A stretch of 15,396 bases of DNA from an uncultured Bacteroidales bacterium (GTDB lineage: Bacteria > Bacteroidota > Bacteroidia > Bacteroidales > Muribaculaceae): positions 1 to 15,396 of the forward strand of contig USHH01000035.1 in assembly GCA_900554345.1 (NCBI GenBank), read 5' to 3'. Under the pieces are notes generated by a model. It saw nothing but the letters and a program-made list of their open reading frames with translations. It ran no database searches and was not told where the DNA came from. Positions 6,986 through 14,645 of this stretch are shown here, one piece after another. Position 1 is the first letter of the stretch. Every line of letters starts with the position of its first letter. Position numbers and translations under genes: made by a program.

Positions 6986-7999
6986 ATGGGTCTCTTTTCA
7001 TTTACACAGGAAATAGCAATGGACTTGGGCACCGCCAATTCCATCATCATACACAATGACAAGATAGTGGTCGACGAGCCCAGCGTCGTCGCCATTGAGA
7101 ATAAAACCGACAAGCTGCTGGCGGTAGGCACGCCGGCCCACCAGATGGAGGGCAAGGAGCCCCCGGGCATCCGCACCGTGCGTCCGCTGCGCGACGGAGT
7201 TATCGCCGACTTCAACGCCGCGGAGATGATGATCCGCGGCATGGTGAAGATGGTGAGCTCGAAGCGCCACTGGTTCTCTCCCTCCCTCCGCATGGTGGTC
7301 TGCATCCCGTCTGGCTCCACGGAGGTGGAGATACGCGCCGTGCGCGACTCCAGCGAGCACGCCGGCGGCCGTGACGTCTACATGATATATGAGCCTATGG
7401 CCCTCGGCATCGGCCTCGACGTAGAGGCTCCGGAAGGCAACATGATTGTGGACATAGGCGGCGGCACCACGGAAATCGCCGTGATATCGCTCGGCGGAAT
7501 CGTGAGCAACAAGAGCATACGAATCGCCGGCAACGACCTGACCACAGACATACAGGAGCACATGGGCCGCGTCCACAACCTCAAGGTGGGCACTACCATG
7601 GCCGAGCAGATCAAGATCAACGTCGGCTCAGCGCTTCCCGTGCTGGAGGATCCACCGGAACCCTACATCGTCACCGGCCCCAACCGTATGACGGCTCTCC
7701 CGATGGAGGTGCCTGTCACCTACGAGGAGATTTCACACTGCATAGAGAAGTCGATTTCCAAGATGGAGGCCGCTGTGCTCGCGGCCCTCGAGCAGACGCC
7801 GCCCGAGCTCTACGCCGACATCGTGAGAAACGGCATCTATCTGGCCGGAGGCGGCGCCCTGCTGCGAGGCCTGGCCAAACGCTTCACCGACAAGATCCGC
7901 ATAGAATTCAAGGTGGCGGAAGATCCGCTACACGCCGTGGCCAACGGCACTGGCGTGGCGCTCAAGAACATCAACCGGTTCTCCTTCCTTATCCGATAA
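6986..7999 (+). CDS. mreB: Rod-shape actin homologue MreB
   Basis: MreB forms antiparallel filaments under the inner membrane and guides the elongasome. The 337-residue protein has the actin-fold nucleotide motifs in order: phosphate 1 DLGTAN (13-18), the catalytic-glutamate region YEPMA with E136, phosphate 2 DIGGGT (156-161), and the adenosine motif LAGGGALL (286-293). The N terminus MGLFSF is short and hydrophobic and may help membrane binding. Length matches the family. The ATG at 6986 follows an A-rich stretch, the usual Bacteroidota initiation context. It is the first gene of a five-gene operon with mreC, mreD, mrdA and rodA, driven by the promoter at 6917. A 62-bp GC-rich structured spacer sets it apart from mreC, which may let MreB be made in excess of the membrane proteins. 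A rod or short-rod cell shape is implied. Confidence 0.97.
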   Translation: MGLFSFTQEIAMDLGTANSIIIHNDKIVVDEPSVVAIENKTDKLLAVGTPAHQMEGKEPPGIRTVRPLRDGVIADFNAAEMMIRGMVKMVSSKRHWFSPSLRMVVCIPSGSTEVEIRAVRDSSEHAGGRDVYMIYEPMALGIGLDVEAPEGNMIVDIGGGTTEIAVISLGGIVSNKSIRIAGNDLTTDIQEHMGRVHNLKVGTTMAEQIKINVGSALPVLEDPPEPYIVTGPNRMTALPMEVPVTYEEISHCIEKSISKMEAAVLAALEQTPPELYADIVRNGIYLAGGGALLRGLAKRFTDKIRIEFKVAEDPLHAVANGTGVALKNINRFSFLIR

Positions 8000-8000
8000 C

Positions 8001-8058
8001 GCGCCGGGAGGGCGCATATCCCCCTCATGGAGACGTGCGCCCCCCGGCCGGATATGCC
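8001..8058 (+). other. GC-rich structured RNA in the mreB-mreC spacer
   Basis: The spacer holds a long stem, 8004-8016 with 8036-8047 (12 bp and one bulged A). GCATATCC at 8014-8021 is also complementary to GGATATGC at 8050-8057, directly ahead of the mreC ATG at 8062. The two pairings share three bases, so they are either alternatives or, with a shortened first stem, a pseudoknot. A small local hairpin (8001-8005 with 8011-8015) is a third possibility. There is no T-run, so this is not a standard terminator. mRNA processing or translational control of mreC is possible. Confidence 0.5.
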
Positions 8059-8061
8059 TGA

Positions 8062-8910
8062 ATGCGCAATCTACTCAATTTCATCATAAAATACGGCACA
8101 TGGTTTGTATTCACATTCTATGTGCTGTTGAGTTGTGTGCTCCTTGTGAGCAGCAATGCCTACCAGCAGTCGGTCTATCTCACATCGGCCAATGTCGTGA
8201 GCAGCTCCGTCTATGGCGCTGCCTCCAACGTCACCGGATATTTCGACCTGCGATCCATCAACGAGAGCCTTCAGAAAAGAAACGCCTCGCTTGAGAGCGA
8301 GGTGCTCAACCTCAAGAGCCAGCTGGCGCAGTGTATGGTGATGCTCGACAACGACAGCGCGGGCCTGCGGAGCGAGAAACGGTTTGATTTCGTGTCGGCG
8401 TCGGTGATCAACAACAGCATCCGCCATCCACGCAACTACCTGACTATCGACAGGGGCCGAAAAGACGGCATAGAGCCCGGCATGGGAGTCGTGGATCAGA
8501 ACGGCATTGTGGGAATCGTGAACGTAGCCGGCGATAATACGGCCCGAGTCATCTCCATTCTCAACGAAACCCAGCATTTCTCGGTGAAGCTGAAGGGCAC
8601 CCTCTTCATCGGCTCGCTTGCCTGGCGCGGGGGCGACCCCACTATCGCCTATATGGAGGAGGTGCCCCGGCATGCGCAGTATCACGCCGGCGATACGGTA
8701 GTGACCAGCGGCTACTCCACGGCCTTCCCCGAGGGGATGCAGGTGGGTGTGGTGCTCAACAGGGTGAAAAGCACCGACGACAACTTCTTTATCCTCAAGA
8801 TTCGGCTCCTTTCCAACTTCAAGGGGCTCTCGACGGTGAGAATCATAAAAGACATCTACAGGCAGGAGGTAGACTCCCTGCAGACATTTGACAACATAAC
8901 GGAGAAATAG
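8062..8910 (+). CDS. mreC: Rod-shape-determining protein MreC
   Basis: MreC is a bitopic inner-membrane protein whose periplasmic part binds and activates the PBP2-RodA pair and links it to MreB. The 282-residue product has a short cytoplasmic start (MRNLLNFIIKYG), one membrane span at about 13-31, a coiled-coil stretch at about 65-92 (INESLQKRNASLESEVLNLKSQL), then the beta-rich MreC domain at about 105-265. That domain includes the typical segment IDRGRKDGIEPGMGVVDQNGIVGIV (129-153). Length is normal for Bacteroidales. The ATG at 8062 lies 62 bp after mreB, just behind a GC-rich structured spacer that may tune its translation. mreD starts 3 bp after its stop codon. Confidence 0.95.
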   Translation: MRNLLNFIIKYGTWFVFTFYVLLSCVLLVSSNAYQQSVYLTSANVVSSSVYGAASNVTGYFDLRSINESLQKRNASLESEVLNLKSQLAQCMVMLDNDSAGLRSEKRFDFVSASVINNSIRHPRNYLTIDRGRKDGIEPGMGVVDQNGIVGIVNVAGDNTARVISILNETQHFSVKLKGTLFIGSLAWRGGDPTIAYMEEVPRHAQYHAGDTVVTSGYSTAFPEGMQVGVVLNRVKSTDDNFFILKIRLLSNFKGLSTVRIIKDIYRQEVDSLQTFDNITEK

Positions 8911-8913
8911 GCC

Positions 8914-9435
8914 ATGACCGGGAAAGAGGTGTTCAACTATATTGCATTATCGATAGTGCTCCTGCTCGCGCAGGTGCTTATCTGCAATCATATTGTGCTC
9001 TTCAATCTGGCCATGCCTATAGTGTTTATCTACGTCATAATCAGGCTTCCGGTCAATCTGGGAATGTCAATGCTCTACACTGTGGCCTTCACCTCAGGGG
9101 TGCTCGTCGACCTCTTCTCCGACACCATGGGCGTCAACGCGCTGGCATGCACGCTGCTGGCGGCCCTCAAGCGACCGGTCTTCTACGCCTACGTGCCGCG
9201 CGACGACAAGACGAAGACCATGACTCCCACCATCTCGCAGCTCGGACTGGCGCCATACTGCAAATACATGCTCACCATGGTGACCATCTACTGCCTGATG
9301 GTGTTCTCCATAGAATTTTTCAACTTCGCTGATATAAAAGACGTCCTGCTCATGTCGGCCGGCAGCTCGGCGTTCTCGTTTCTGATCCTTCTGAGCATCG
9401 ACAGCCTCAGCATACCCGCGAAGAAGACAATGTAA
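8914..9435 (+). CDS. mreD: Rod-shape-determining membrane protein MreD
   Basis: MreD is a small polytopic inner-membrane component of the elongasome; its balance with MreC is thought to control activation of PBP2-RodA. The 173-residue product is strongly hydrophobic with about five or six membrane segments (around 9-28, 31-45, 49-67, 74-91, 117-136, 143-162). It carries the family-like segment SGVLVDLFSDTMGVNALAC (61-79), with a charged loop at 94-102. Sequence conservation in MreD is low, so position between mreC and mrdA strengthens the call. It starts 3 bp after mreC, and its TAA shares one base with the ATG of mrdA (TAATG), which suggests translational coupling. Confidence 0.92.
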   Translation: MTGKEVFNYIALSIVLLLAQVLICNHIVLFNLAMPIVFIYVIIRLPVNLGMSMLYTVAFTSGVLVDLFSDTMGVNALACTLLAALKRPVFYAYVPRDDKTKTMTPTISQLGLAPYCKYMLTMVTIYCLMVFSIEFFNFADIKDVLLMSAGSSAFSFLILLSIDSLSIPAKKTM

Positions 9436-11285
9436 TGAAAGATTATTCATACGCTAAAAGAAAATATGTGATCGCAGGTTTCATCACCACCATCGTGATG
9501 ATATACCTGATACGGCTATTCTCCCTCCAGGTCGGCGACGACAAATATAAGGAGAACGCCGACAGCAACGCCTTCCTGCGCCGCGTGATATATCCGGCGC
9601 GCGGTCTCGTGTATGACCGCGAGGGACGTCTGGTGGTCTTCAACCAGCCGGCCTACGACGTTATGCTGATTCCGAAGGATGTGGGCCAGTTTGACACTCT
9701 GGCGCTCTGCAAGGTGCTCGGCCTCGACAAGGCGGAACTCGAGGAGAAATGGAAGGAGATGAAGAATCCACGCAAGAATCCGGGATACTCCGCCTATACT
9801 CCGCAGAAACTGATTTCCCACCTCTCGCAGGAAGACTACGGACGGCTTCAGGAAAAACTGTATATGTTTCCCGGCTTCTTCGTGCAGAAGCGCACGGTGC
9901 GCCAGTATGCCTACAATGCGGCGTCAAACGTGCTCGGAAACATACGCGAGGTGTCGGCCGCCGATGTGGAGGGCGACCGTTACTACCGCTCCGGCGACTA
10001 CACCGGCGACCTCGGCATCGAGAAGAGCTACGAAAAGGCGCTGCGCGGCGAGAAAGGAGTGGAGATCCTGATGAAGGACGCCTACGGACGCATCAAAGGC
10101 TCCTACGAGGAAGGGATCCACGATGTGGCGCCGGTGTCGGGCAAAAACCTGACACTCTCGATCGACATGGAGCTGCAGCAATATGGCGAACAGCTGATGC
10201 GCAACAAGATCGGCGCCATCGTCGCCATCGAGCCGGCCACCGGCGAAGTGCTCTGCCTGGTGACTTCGCCCGGCTATGACCCGTCGCTGCTCGTGGGCAG
10301 GGAACGCGGCAAGAACTACGCGGCCCTTGTCAGAGACCCCTACAAGCCGCTGTACGACCGCGCCATCCAGGGTGCCTACCCCCCCGGCTCAACCTTCAAG
10401 CCCACGCAGGGTCTCATCTTCCTTCAGGAAGGTGTGGTCTCCCTCTCCACGATGTATCCCTGCTACCACGGCTACATCAACGGTCTGCGCGTGGGCTGCC
10501 ACGGCCACGGCTCCCCCATAGCCCTCAAGCCGGCCCTGCAGACATCATGCAACGCCTATTTCTGCTGGGGATTCAAAAACATGATCGACAAGCGAGGCAC
10601 CAGGGCCGGCGACCAGTTTGAGAAATGGAAGGACTATCTTGTGGAGATGGGCTACGGCTACAAGCTCGGCATCGACCTTCCGGGCGAGAGCCGGGGCTTC
10701 ATACCGAACACCGAATTCTACAATAAGTCGTATCGCGGCGCCAACTGGAGCGCCAACTCGGTGATTTCCGTCTCGATAGGCCAGGGCGAAGTGCTCGCCA
10801 CCCCGCTGCAGATCGCCAACCTCTGCGCCACGATAGCCAACCGCGGCCATTATTTCACTCCCCATGTGGTGAAGGAAATCTCCGACAGCACCATCGACGC
10901 GAAATACAGGGAGCGCCACACTCCGCACATCAGGCGCGCCCACTACGAGGCCATCGCCGAGGGCATGAGGATGGCCGTGACGGGAGGCACATGCCGCACG
11001 GCCAACCTGCCCGGCATCGAGGTATGCGGCAAGACCGGCACCGCACAGAACCCGCACGGCAAAGACCACTCGGCCTTCATGGGGTTCGCCCCTTACCACA
11101 ATCCTAAGATAGCCGTCTGCGTCTATGTGGAGAACGCCGGATTCGGCGCCACCTACGGCGTGCCGATCGGGAGCCTCATCATGGAGAAATACCTCACCGG
11201 CTCAATCTCCGACGCCCGTAAGGGAATCGAGGAAAGAATGTTGAACTCTAACACCATACTGACAAGTGGAGTTACAAAACACTGA
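9435..11285 (+). CDS. mrdA: Penicillin-binding protein 2, elongasome transpeptidase
   Basis: PBP2 is the class B transpeptidase that crosslinks new peptidoglycan during side-wall growth, working with RodA. The 616-residue protein has a membrane anchor at about 12-30 and a PBP dimerisation domain (about 45-225). The transpeptidase domain (about 255-585) holds all three active-site motifs: S319-T-F-K322, S371-C-N373 and K533-T-G535. C343, C355, H359 and C372 cluster where a structural zinc site has been described in other PBP2 proteins, so metal binding is plausible. Length is close to E. coli PBP2. The start overlaps the mreD stop as TAATG, and the last 20 bases overlap rodA. It should be a beta-lactam target (mecillinam type). 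Fourth gene of the mre operon. Confidence 0.96.
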   Translation: MKDYSYAKRKYVIAGFITTIVMIYLIRLFSLQVGDDKYKENADSNAFLRRVIYPARGLVYDREGRLVVFNQPAYDVMLIPKDVGQFDTLALCKVLGLDKAELEEKWKEMKNPRKNPGYSAYTPQKLISHLSQEDYGRLQEKLYMFPGFFVQKRTVRQYAYNAASNVLGNIREVSAADVEGDRYYRSGDYTGDLGIEKSYEKALRGEKGVEILMKDAYGRIKGSYEEGIHDVAPVSGKNLTLSIDMELQQYGEQLMRNKIGAIVAIEPATGEVLCLVTSPGYDPSLLVGRERGKNYAALVRDPYKPLYDRAIQGAYPPGSTFKPTQGLIFLQEGVVSLSTMYPCYHGYINGLRVGCHGHGSPIALKPALQTSCNAYFCWGFKNMIDKRGTRAGDQFEKWKDYLVEMGYGYKLGIDLPGESRGFIPNTEFYNKSYRGANWSANSVISVSIGQGEVLATPLQIANLCATIANRGHYFTPHVVKEISDSTIDAKYRERHTPHIRRAHYEAIAEGMRMAVTGGTCRTANLPGIEVCGKTGTAQNPHGKDHSAFMGFAPYHNPKIAVCVYVENAGFGATYGVPIGSLIMEKYLTGSISDARKGIEERMLNSNTILTSGVTKH

Positions 11286-12735
11286 GAAAGACATATCGGT
11301 ATTCCGCGCAGTCGACTGGATCACCATAGTGCTCTATGTGATCCTCGTCTCGGCAGGCGCCGTGAGCATATACGCCGCGAGCTACGATTTCGACCACGCC
11401 AACATCTTCGACTTCAATGAGTTTTCCGGAAAACAGTTTCTCTGGATCGGCCTCTCGCTCGTGATAGGCTGCGTGATCCTGCTTCTCGACTACCGTATAT
11501 GGGAAACCTATGCCTACCTGATCTACGGCATCGTGATTCTGGTGCTGATAGCCACCATCTTCCTTGCGCCCGACATAAAGGGGTCGCGTAGCTGGCTGGT
11601 ATTCGGTCCGGTGAGTCTGCAGCCGGCGGAGTTCGGAAAGTTCGCGACGGCACTGGCTCTCGCCAAGCTCTTCAATTCCTATAACTTCTCGCTCAACGCC
11701 AAGATCAGCAACTATTTCAGGGCGCTGATCATCATCTTCCTTCCCATCAGCCTCATCCTGATGCAGAGGGAGACCGGCAGCGCTCTCGTGTATATCTCGC
11801 TTATATTCGTGCTCTACCGTGAGGGCATGAGCGGCCTGGTCTTGTTCTCTGTGGTGTGCGCCGTCACATATTTCGTGGTGGCCGTCAAATTCGTGGAGCC
11901 TCTGATTCTCGGCATTCCTGCCGGGGAGTTCAGCGTGTTTGTGATGGTATGCGTCATATTCATCATGATGCTTCTATTCTACTGCAAAGACTTCTTTGTG
12001 GCCCGCAACGTCATCATCGGATATCTCGGCGCCGGCATCCTCGTGACGGTGCTCGACCTCTGCGGCATACACATCAACGGCACTGTCTTCTTCCTCGTGA
12101 TCATTCTCGGAGGGCTCATATATGTGGCTCTCATGATGTTTCACCATCATCTGCAGAAATACCTCGTCACTATCGTCTTCGCCCTGGTGTCGGTAGGCTT
12201 CCTGTTCTCGGTCAACTATGTCTTCGGCAACGTGCTGGAGCCTCACCAGCAGGGGCGCATCAAGGTGGCGCTGGGCATAGAGGAAGACCTGCGTGGCGCG
12301 GGCTATAACGTCAATCAGTCGAAGATCGCCATCGGCTCGGGCGGCCTCACAGGAAAGGGATTCCTCAACGGCACCCAGACGAAGCTGAAATACGTGCCAG
12401 AACAACACACCGACTTCATCTTCTGCACAATAGGAGAAGAGGAAGGCTTTGCGGGCTCGGCAGCGGTGCTGGTGGTGTTTCTCGCCCTTATCCTGCGTCT
12501 GATAGAGATTGCCGAGCGACAGCGCACGCCGTTCGGACGCGTCTACGCCTACTGCGTGCTTTCCTATCTGATCTTCCATGTCTGCATCAACATAGGCATG
12601 GTGATAGGGCTGTGTCCCGTGATCGGCATCCCTCTCCCCTTCTTCAGCTACGGCGGCTCCGCGCTCTGGAGCTTCACCATCCTGCTCTTCATCCTGCTGC
12701 GCATCGACGCCGCACGCAAAGAGCGGCGCGACTGA
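11266..12735 (+). CDS. rodA: SEDS peptidoglycan polymerase RodA, enlarged form
   Basis: RodA polymerises lipid II into glycan strands and forms a complex with PBP2. SEDS hallmarks are GSRSWLVFGPVSLQPAEFGK (106-125), QRETGSALVY (167-176), GAGYNVNQSKIAIGSGGLTGKGFLNGTQ (344-371), EQHTDFIF with the probable catalytic Asp383, and PLPFFSYGGSA (456-466). At 489 residues it is well above the roughly 370 of E. coli RodA. The extra length lies between QRETG and HQQGRI (about 190-325) and contains several hydrophobic stretches, so extra membrane helices are likely. The start is a GTG at 11266, overlapping mrdA by 20 bases. An in-frame stop at 11260-11262 rules out an earlier start, and the next candidates would cut into the first membrane helix. 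Last gene of the operon; no terminator follows clearly. Confidence 0.95.
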   Translation: MELQNTEKDISVFRAVDWITIVLYVILVSAGAVSIYAASYDFDHANIFDFNEFSGKQFLWIGLSLVIGCVILLLDYRIWETYAYLIYGIVILVLIATIFLAPDIKGSRSWLVFGPVSLQPAEFGKFATALALAKLFNSYNFSLNAKISNYFRALIIIFLPISLILMQRETGSALVYISLIFVLYREGMSGLVLFSVVCAVTYFVVAVKFVEPLILGIPAGEFSVFVMVCVIFIMMLLFYCKDFFVARNVIIGYLGAGILVTVLDLCGIHINGTVFFLVIILGGLIYVALMMFHHHLQKYLVTIVFALVSVGFLFSVNYVFGNVLEPHQQGRIKVALGIEEDLRGAGYNVNQSKIAIGSGGLTGKGFLNGTQTKLKYVPEQHTDFIFCTIGEEEGFAGSAAVLVVFLALILRLIEIAERQRTPFGRVYAYCVLSYLIFHVCINIGMVIGLCPVIGIPLPFFSYGGSALWSFTILLFILLRIDAARKERRD

Positions 12736-12842
12736 GCGGGATATCCCTGTATCGCTTCCGGATCGCCACTTTTGTCGGGACCGATGTAATAATTTGCCGC
12801 CCAGATTTGTTATAATAGTATATCAACACTAAATCAATTATC
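12736..12842 (+). promoter_or_regulatory. Spacer after rodA with possible promoter for the next gene
   Basis: This 107-bp gap contains a perfect 10-bp palindrome GGGATATCCC (12738-12747) without a T-run, so I do not call it a terminator. The second half is AT-rich with TTTG at 12793-12796 and 12806-12809, TATAAT at 12811-12816, and TATATCAA at 12819-12826. A promoter for the small gene at 12843 is likely somewhere here, but no pair of boxes fits the Bacteroidota consensus well. Confidence 0.3.
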
Positions 12843-13202
12843 ATGGCCAACAAAAGAGATTTCAAGAAATATGTCGACGCCCTCGCGGCTTCGGTGTGTG
12901 AGAACATGATGGAAGCATACTACAACATCGATGGCGTAGACAAGGATGCCGTGGAGAAGGCCATCGCCAAGGTGCTCGGTGCCTCCGCAGCCGCCAAGAG
13001 CAATGCCAACGTCTTCTTCGACAAAGGCGTGAAGGCGTTTGCCGACCGCCGTCAGTATGCGGTGGAGAAAGAGAAATTCTTCAAGACCCTCTTTGCAAAG
13101 ATATCAAAAGACTTTTCCGGCGAAATCAACGAAGCCCTCAGGATCTTCAACGCAGCTGTGCCCGCATCTGTGAAGGAAGACAACAGGAAAGCGCTTGACT
13201 AA
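12843..13202 (+). CDS. Uncharacterised small helical protein, 119 residues
   Basis: I cannot assign a function. The product begins MANKRDFKKYVDALAASVCENM, is rich in Lys, Ala and Glu, and looks almost entirely helical, with no signal peptide, membrane segment or metal motif, so it is probably cytoplasmic. A central stretch FADRRQYAVEKEKFFKTLFAKISKDFSGEINEALRIFN (about 66-103) looks like one or two amphipathic helices. It resembles the kind of small hypothetical protein common in Bacteroidales beginning with M-A-x-K-R-D, but I cannot confirm the family here. The ATG at 12843 follows an AT-rich leader. The acyltransferase gene starts 3 bp after its stop codon, so the two are almost certainly cotranscribed. 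Confidence 0.85.
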   Translation: MANKRDFKKYVDALAASVCENMMEAYYNIDGVDKDAVEKAIAKVLGASAAAKSNANVFFDKGVKAFADRRQYAVEKEKFFKTLFAKISKDFSGEINEALRIFNAAVPASVKEDNRKALD

Positions 13203-13205
13203 GGG

Positions 13206-13754
13206 ATGAATATCTGGGGACTGGCTCTCAGACTTGCCGGCTGGAGCGTTGACATCACAGCGCCCCGCCGCGACAAGTGCGTGATATGTGTGGCTCCCCA
13301 TACATCGAATCTCGACTTTCTCGCCGGGCTCGCCGCCTACCGCTCACTGGGAAGGAAAGCCAATTTCCTCATGAAGGACTTCTGGTTTTTCTTCCCATTG
13401 AAATATCTCCTCCGGACACTCGGAGGCATACCTGTGGTCAGGTCGAAAGTACGCAGGGAGTCGCTGACGAAGACGGTGGCGGAGATGTTTCGCACGCGCC
13501 CCTACATCAATCTCGCCATCACGCCGGAGGGCACGAGGAGCCTGCGCTCCGAATGGCACACGGGATTTCTCCATATAGCATACGATGCCGGAGTGCCCGT
13601 GCAGCTCGGCGTCATCGACTACCGGAGAAAGGTGGTGGAGATCAGATATGAATACCGGCCCACAGGCGACATCGAGGCCGACATGAGACACGTAAAGGAG
13701 TTTTATTCCCATTACAGTGACGCGGCCCGGTATGCCGATAAATTCACAGTATAG
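13206..13754 (+). CDS. PlsC-family lysophospholipid acyltransferase, short soluble form
   Basis: Members of this family transfer a fatty acyl chain to a lysophospholipid, typically 1-acylglycerol-3-phosphate to give phosphatidic acid. The 182-residue protein has the acyltransferase blocks in order: HTSNLD (H32-x4-D37, catalytic dyad), GGIPVVRS (73-80), TPEGTRS (106-112, with E108, G109 and R111) and GVPVQLGVIDY (129-139). It lacks the N-terminal membrane helices of full-length PlsC, so it would bind the membrane peripherally. The true acceptor is not shown by the sequence; an aminolipid or another lysolipid is possible, so I give no symbol. The start codon is only 3 bp after the preceding small gene, and the amidase gene follows 16 bp later, suggesting one transcript. 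Confidence 0.88.
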   Translation: MNIWGLALRLAGWSVDITAPRRDKCVICVAPHTSNLDFLAGLAAYRSLGRKANFLMKDFWFFFPLKYLLRTLGGIPVVRSKVRRESLTKTVAEMFRTRPYINLAITPEGTRSLRSEWHTGFLHIAYDAGVPVQLGVIDYRRKVVEIRYEYRPTGDIEADMRHVKEFYSHYSDAARYADKFTV

Positions 13755-13770
13755 TACATTAACCCGAATT

Positions 13771-14568
13771 ATGGACAAAGACCTGAGAGTGGCTCTTTTC
13801 CCCATGCGCATAGCATGGGAAGACAAAAAAGCCAACTTCGACACGCTTCAGGGCGCGCTCGAGTCGATGCATCCCGACACTGACCTGATCATACTTCCGG
13901 AAACCTTCTCCACCGGCTTTCCATCGGGAGAAGACAAGGAGCATGTCAGGGCAATGGCGGAGCGCAACAGCGGCCCGACGGTGGAGATGCTCAAGCGGCT
14001 GGCGGCCCACTACAACGTTGCAATCGCCGGCAGCTTCATCGCCGACTCCGGCGGCTCTCTCTACAACAGGGCGTTCTTCATCGAGCCTTCGGGCGAGGAG
14101 ACGTTCGCCGACAAGCGTCATCTATTCACCATGGCCGGAGAACACAAGGTGTTCTCTCGAGGCCACGACCGGCTAAAGGTGAGATACCGTGGCTGGAACA
14201 TAGCCCTCATCGTCTGCTACGACCTGCGCTTCCCCGTGTGGTGTCGGAATGTCGGCAACGACTACGACCTTCTCGTGGCTGTGGCCAACTGGCCTGTGCC
14301 ACGCGTCTCGGCCTGGAGCAGCCTGCTTGTAGCCAGAGCCATCGAGAATGAATGCTATGTGTGTGGCGTAGACTGCAAGGGCACCGACCTGAAGGGCTTC
14401 GTCTACGACGGCGCCTCCGCGGCCATCGACTTCAAAGGAAAGGATATCGGTGTGGCGGCTCCCGACGGCAATATCATCTATGCCCTGCTGCAGCGGGATA
14501 AGCTCGATGCCTTCCGAAGCAAGTTTCCGGCGTGGGCCGATGCCGACACATTCTCGTTGGAGCGGTAG
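13771..14568 (+). CDS. Nitrilase-superfamily omega-amidase, YafV type
   Basis: This 265-residue cytoplasmic enzyme belongs to the carbon-nitrogen hydrolase fold. The catalytic triad is visible as E44 (ILPETFSTGF), K115 (FADKRHLFTMAGE) and C149 (ALIVCYDLRFPVW). VANWP..R..AW..LLVARAIEN (171-193) is typical of the omega-amidase branch, which hydrolyses alpha-ketoglutaramate or alpha-ketosuccinamate to the oxo acid and ammonia. In E. coli the counterpart is YafV, implicated in repair of transamination by-products and methionine salvage. The ATG at 13771 is preferred to an upstream in-frame ATG at 13717, which would overlap the acyltransferase gene and add 18 residues unlike the family start. Length then matches relatives. 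It lies 16 bp after the acyltransferase gene. Confidence 0.92.
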   Translation: MDKDLRVALFPMRIAWEDKKANFDTLQGALESMHPDTDLIILPETFSTGFPSGEDKEHVRAMAERNSGPTVEMLKRLAAHYNVAIAGSFIADSGGSLYNRAFFIEPSGEETFADKRHLFTMAGEHKVFSRGHDRLKVRYRGWNIALIVCYDLRFPVWCRNVGNDYDLLVAVANWPVPRVSAWSSLLVARAIENECYVCGVDCKGTDLKGFVYDGASAAIDFKGKDIGVAAPDGNIIYALLQRDKLDAFRSKFPAWADADTFSLER

Positions 14569-14618
14569 GCACCCGACGACATGACACAACCTTAATACTC
14601 ATTAAATTGTTGATAAGC

Positions 14619-14626
14619 TATATTTA
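14619..14626 (+). promoter_or_regulatory. Candidate -7 box for the OmpA-like lipoprotein gene
   Basis: TATATTTA differs from TAnnTTTG only in the last base and lies in the AT-rich 77-bp gap after the amidase gene. A transcript start near 14633 would leave a leader of about 13 bases. No clear -33 TTTG is present, and no terminator separates this gene from the amidase gene. Confidence 0.35.
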
Positions 14627-14645
14627 TTCTTAAACCCATCAGATT

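Noticed and set aside
8004..8047. mreB-mreC hairpin as a rho-independent terminator
   Set aside because: No T-run follows the stem, and mreC-mreD-mrdA-rodA have no other obvious promoter, so read-through is expected.
12738..12747. GGGATATCCC palindrome after rodA as a terminator
   Set aside because: A continuous palindrome with no loop and no T-run is not a terminator; it may be chance.
13717..13770. Upstream ATG extending the amidase by 18 residues
   Set aside because: It would overlap the acyltransferase gene by 38 bases and add residues absent from the family; the ATG at 13771 gives the normal N terminus.
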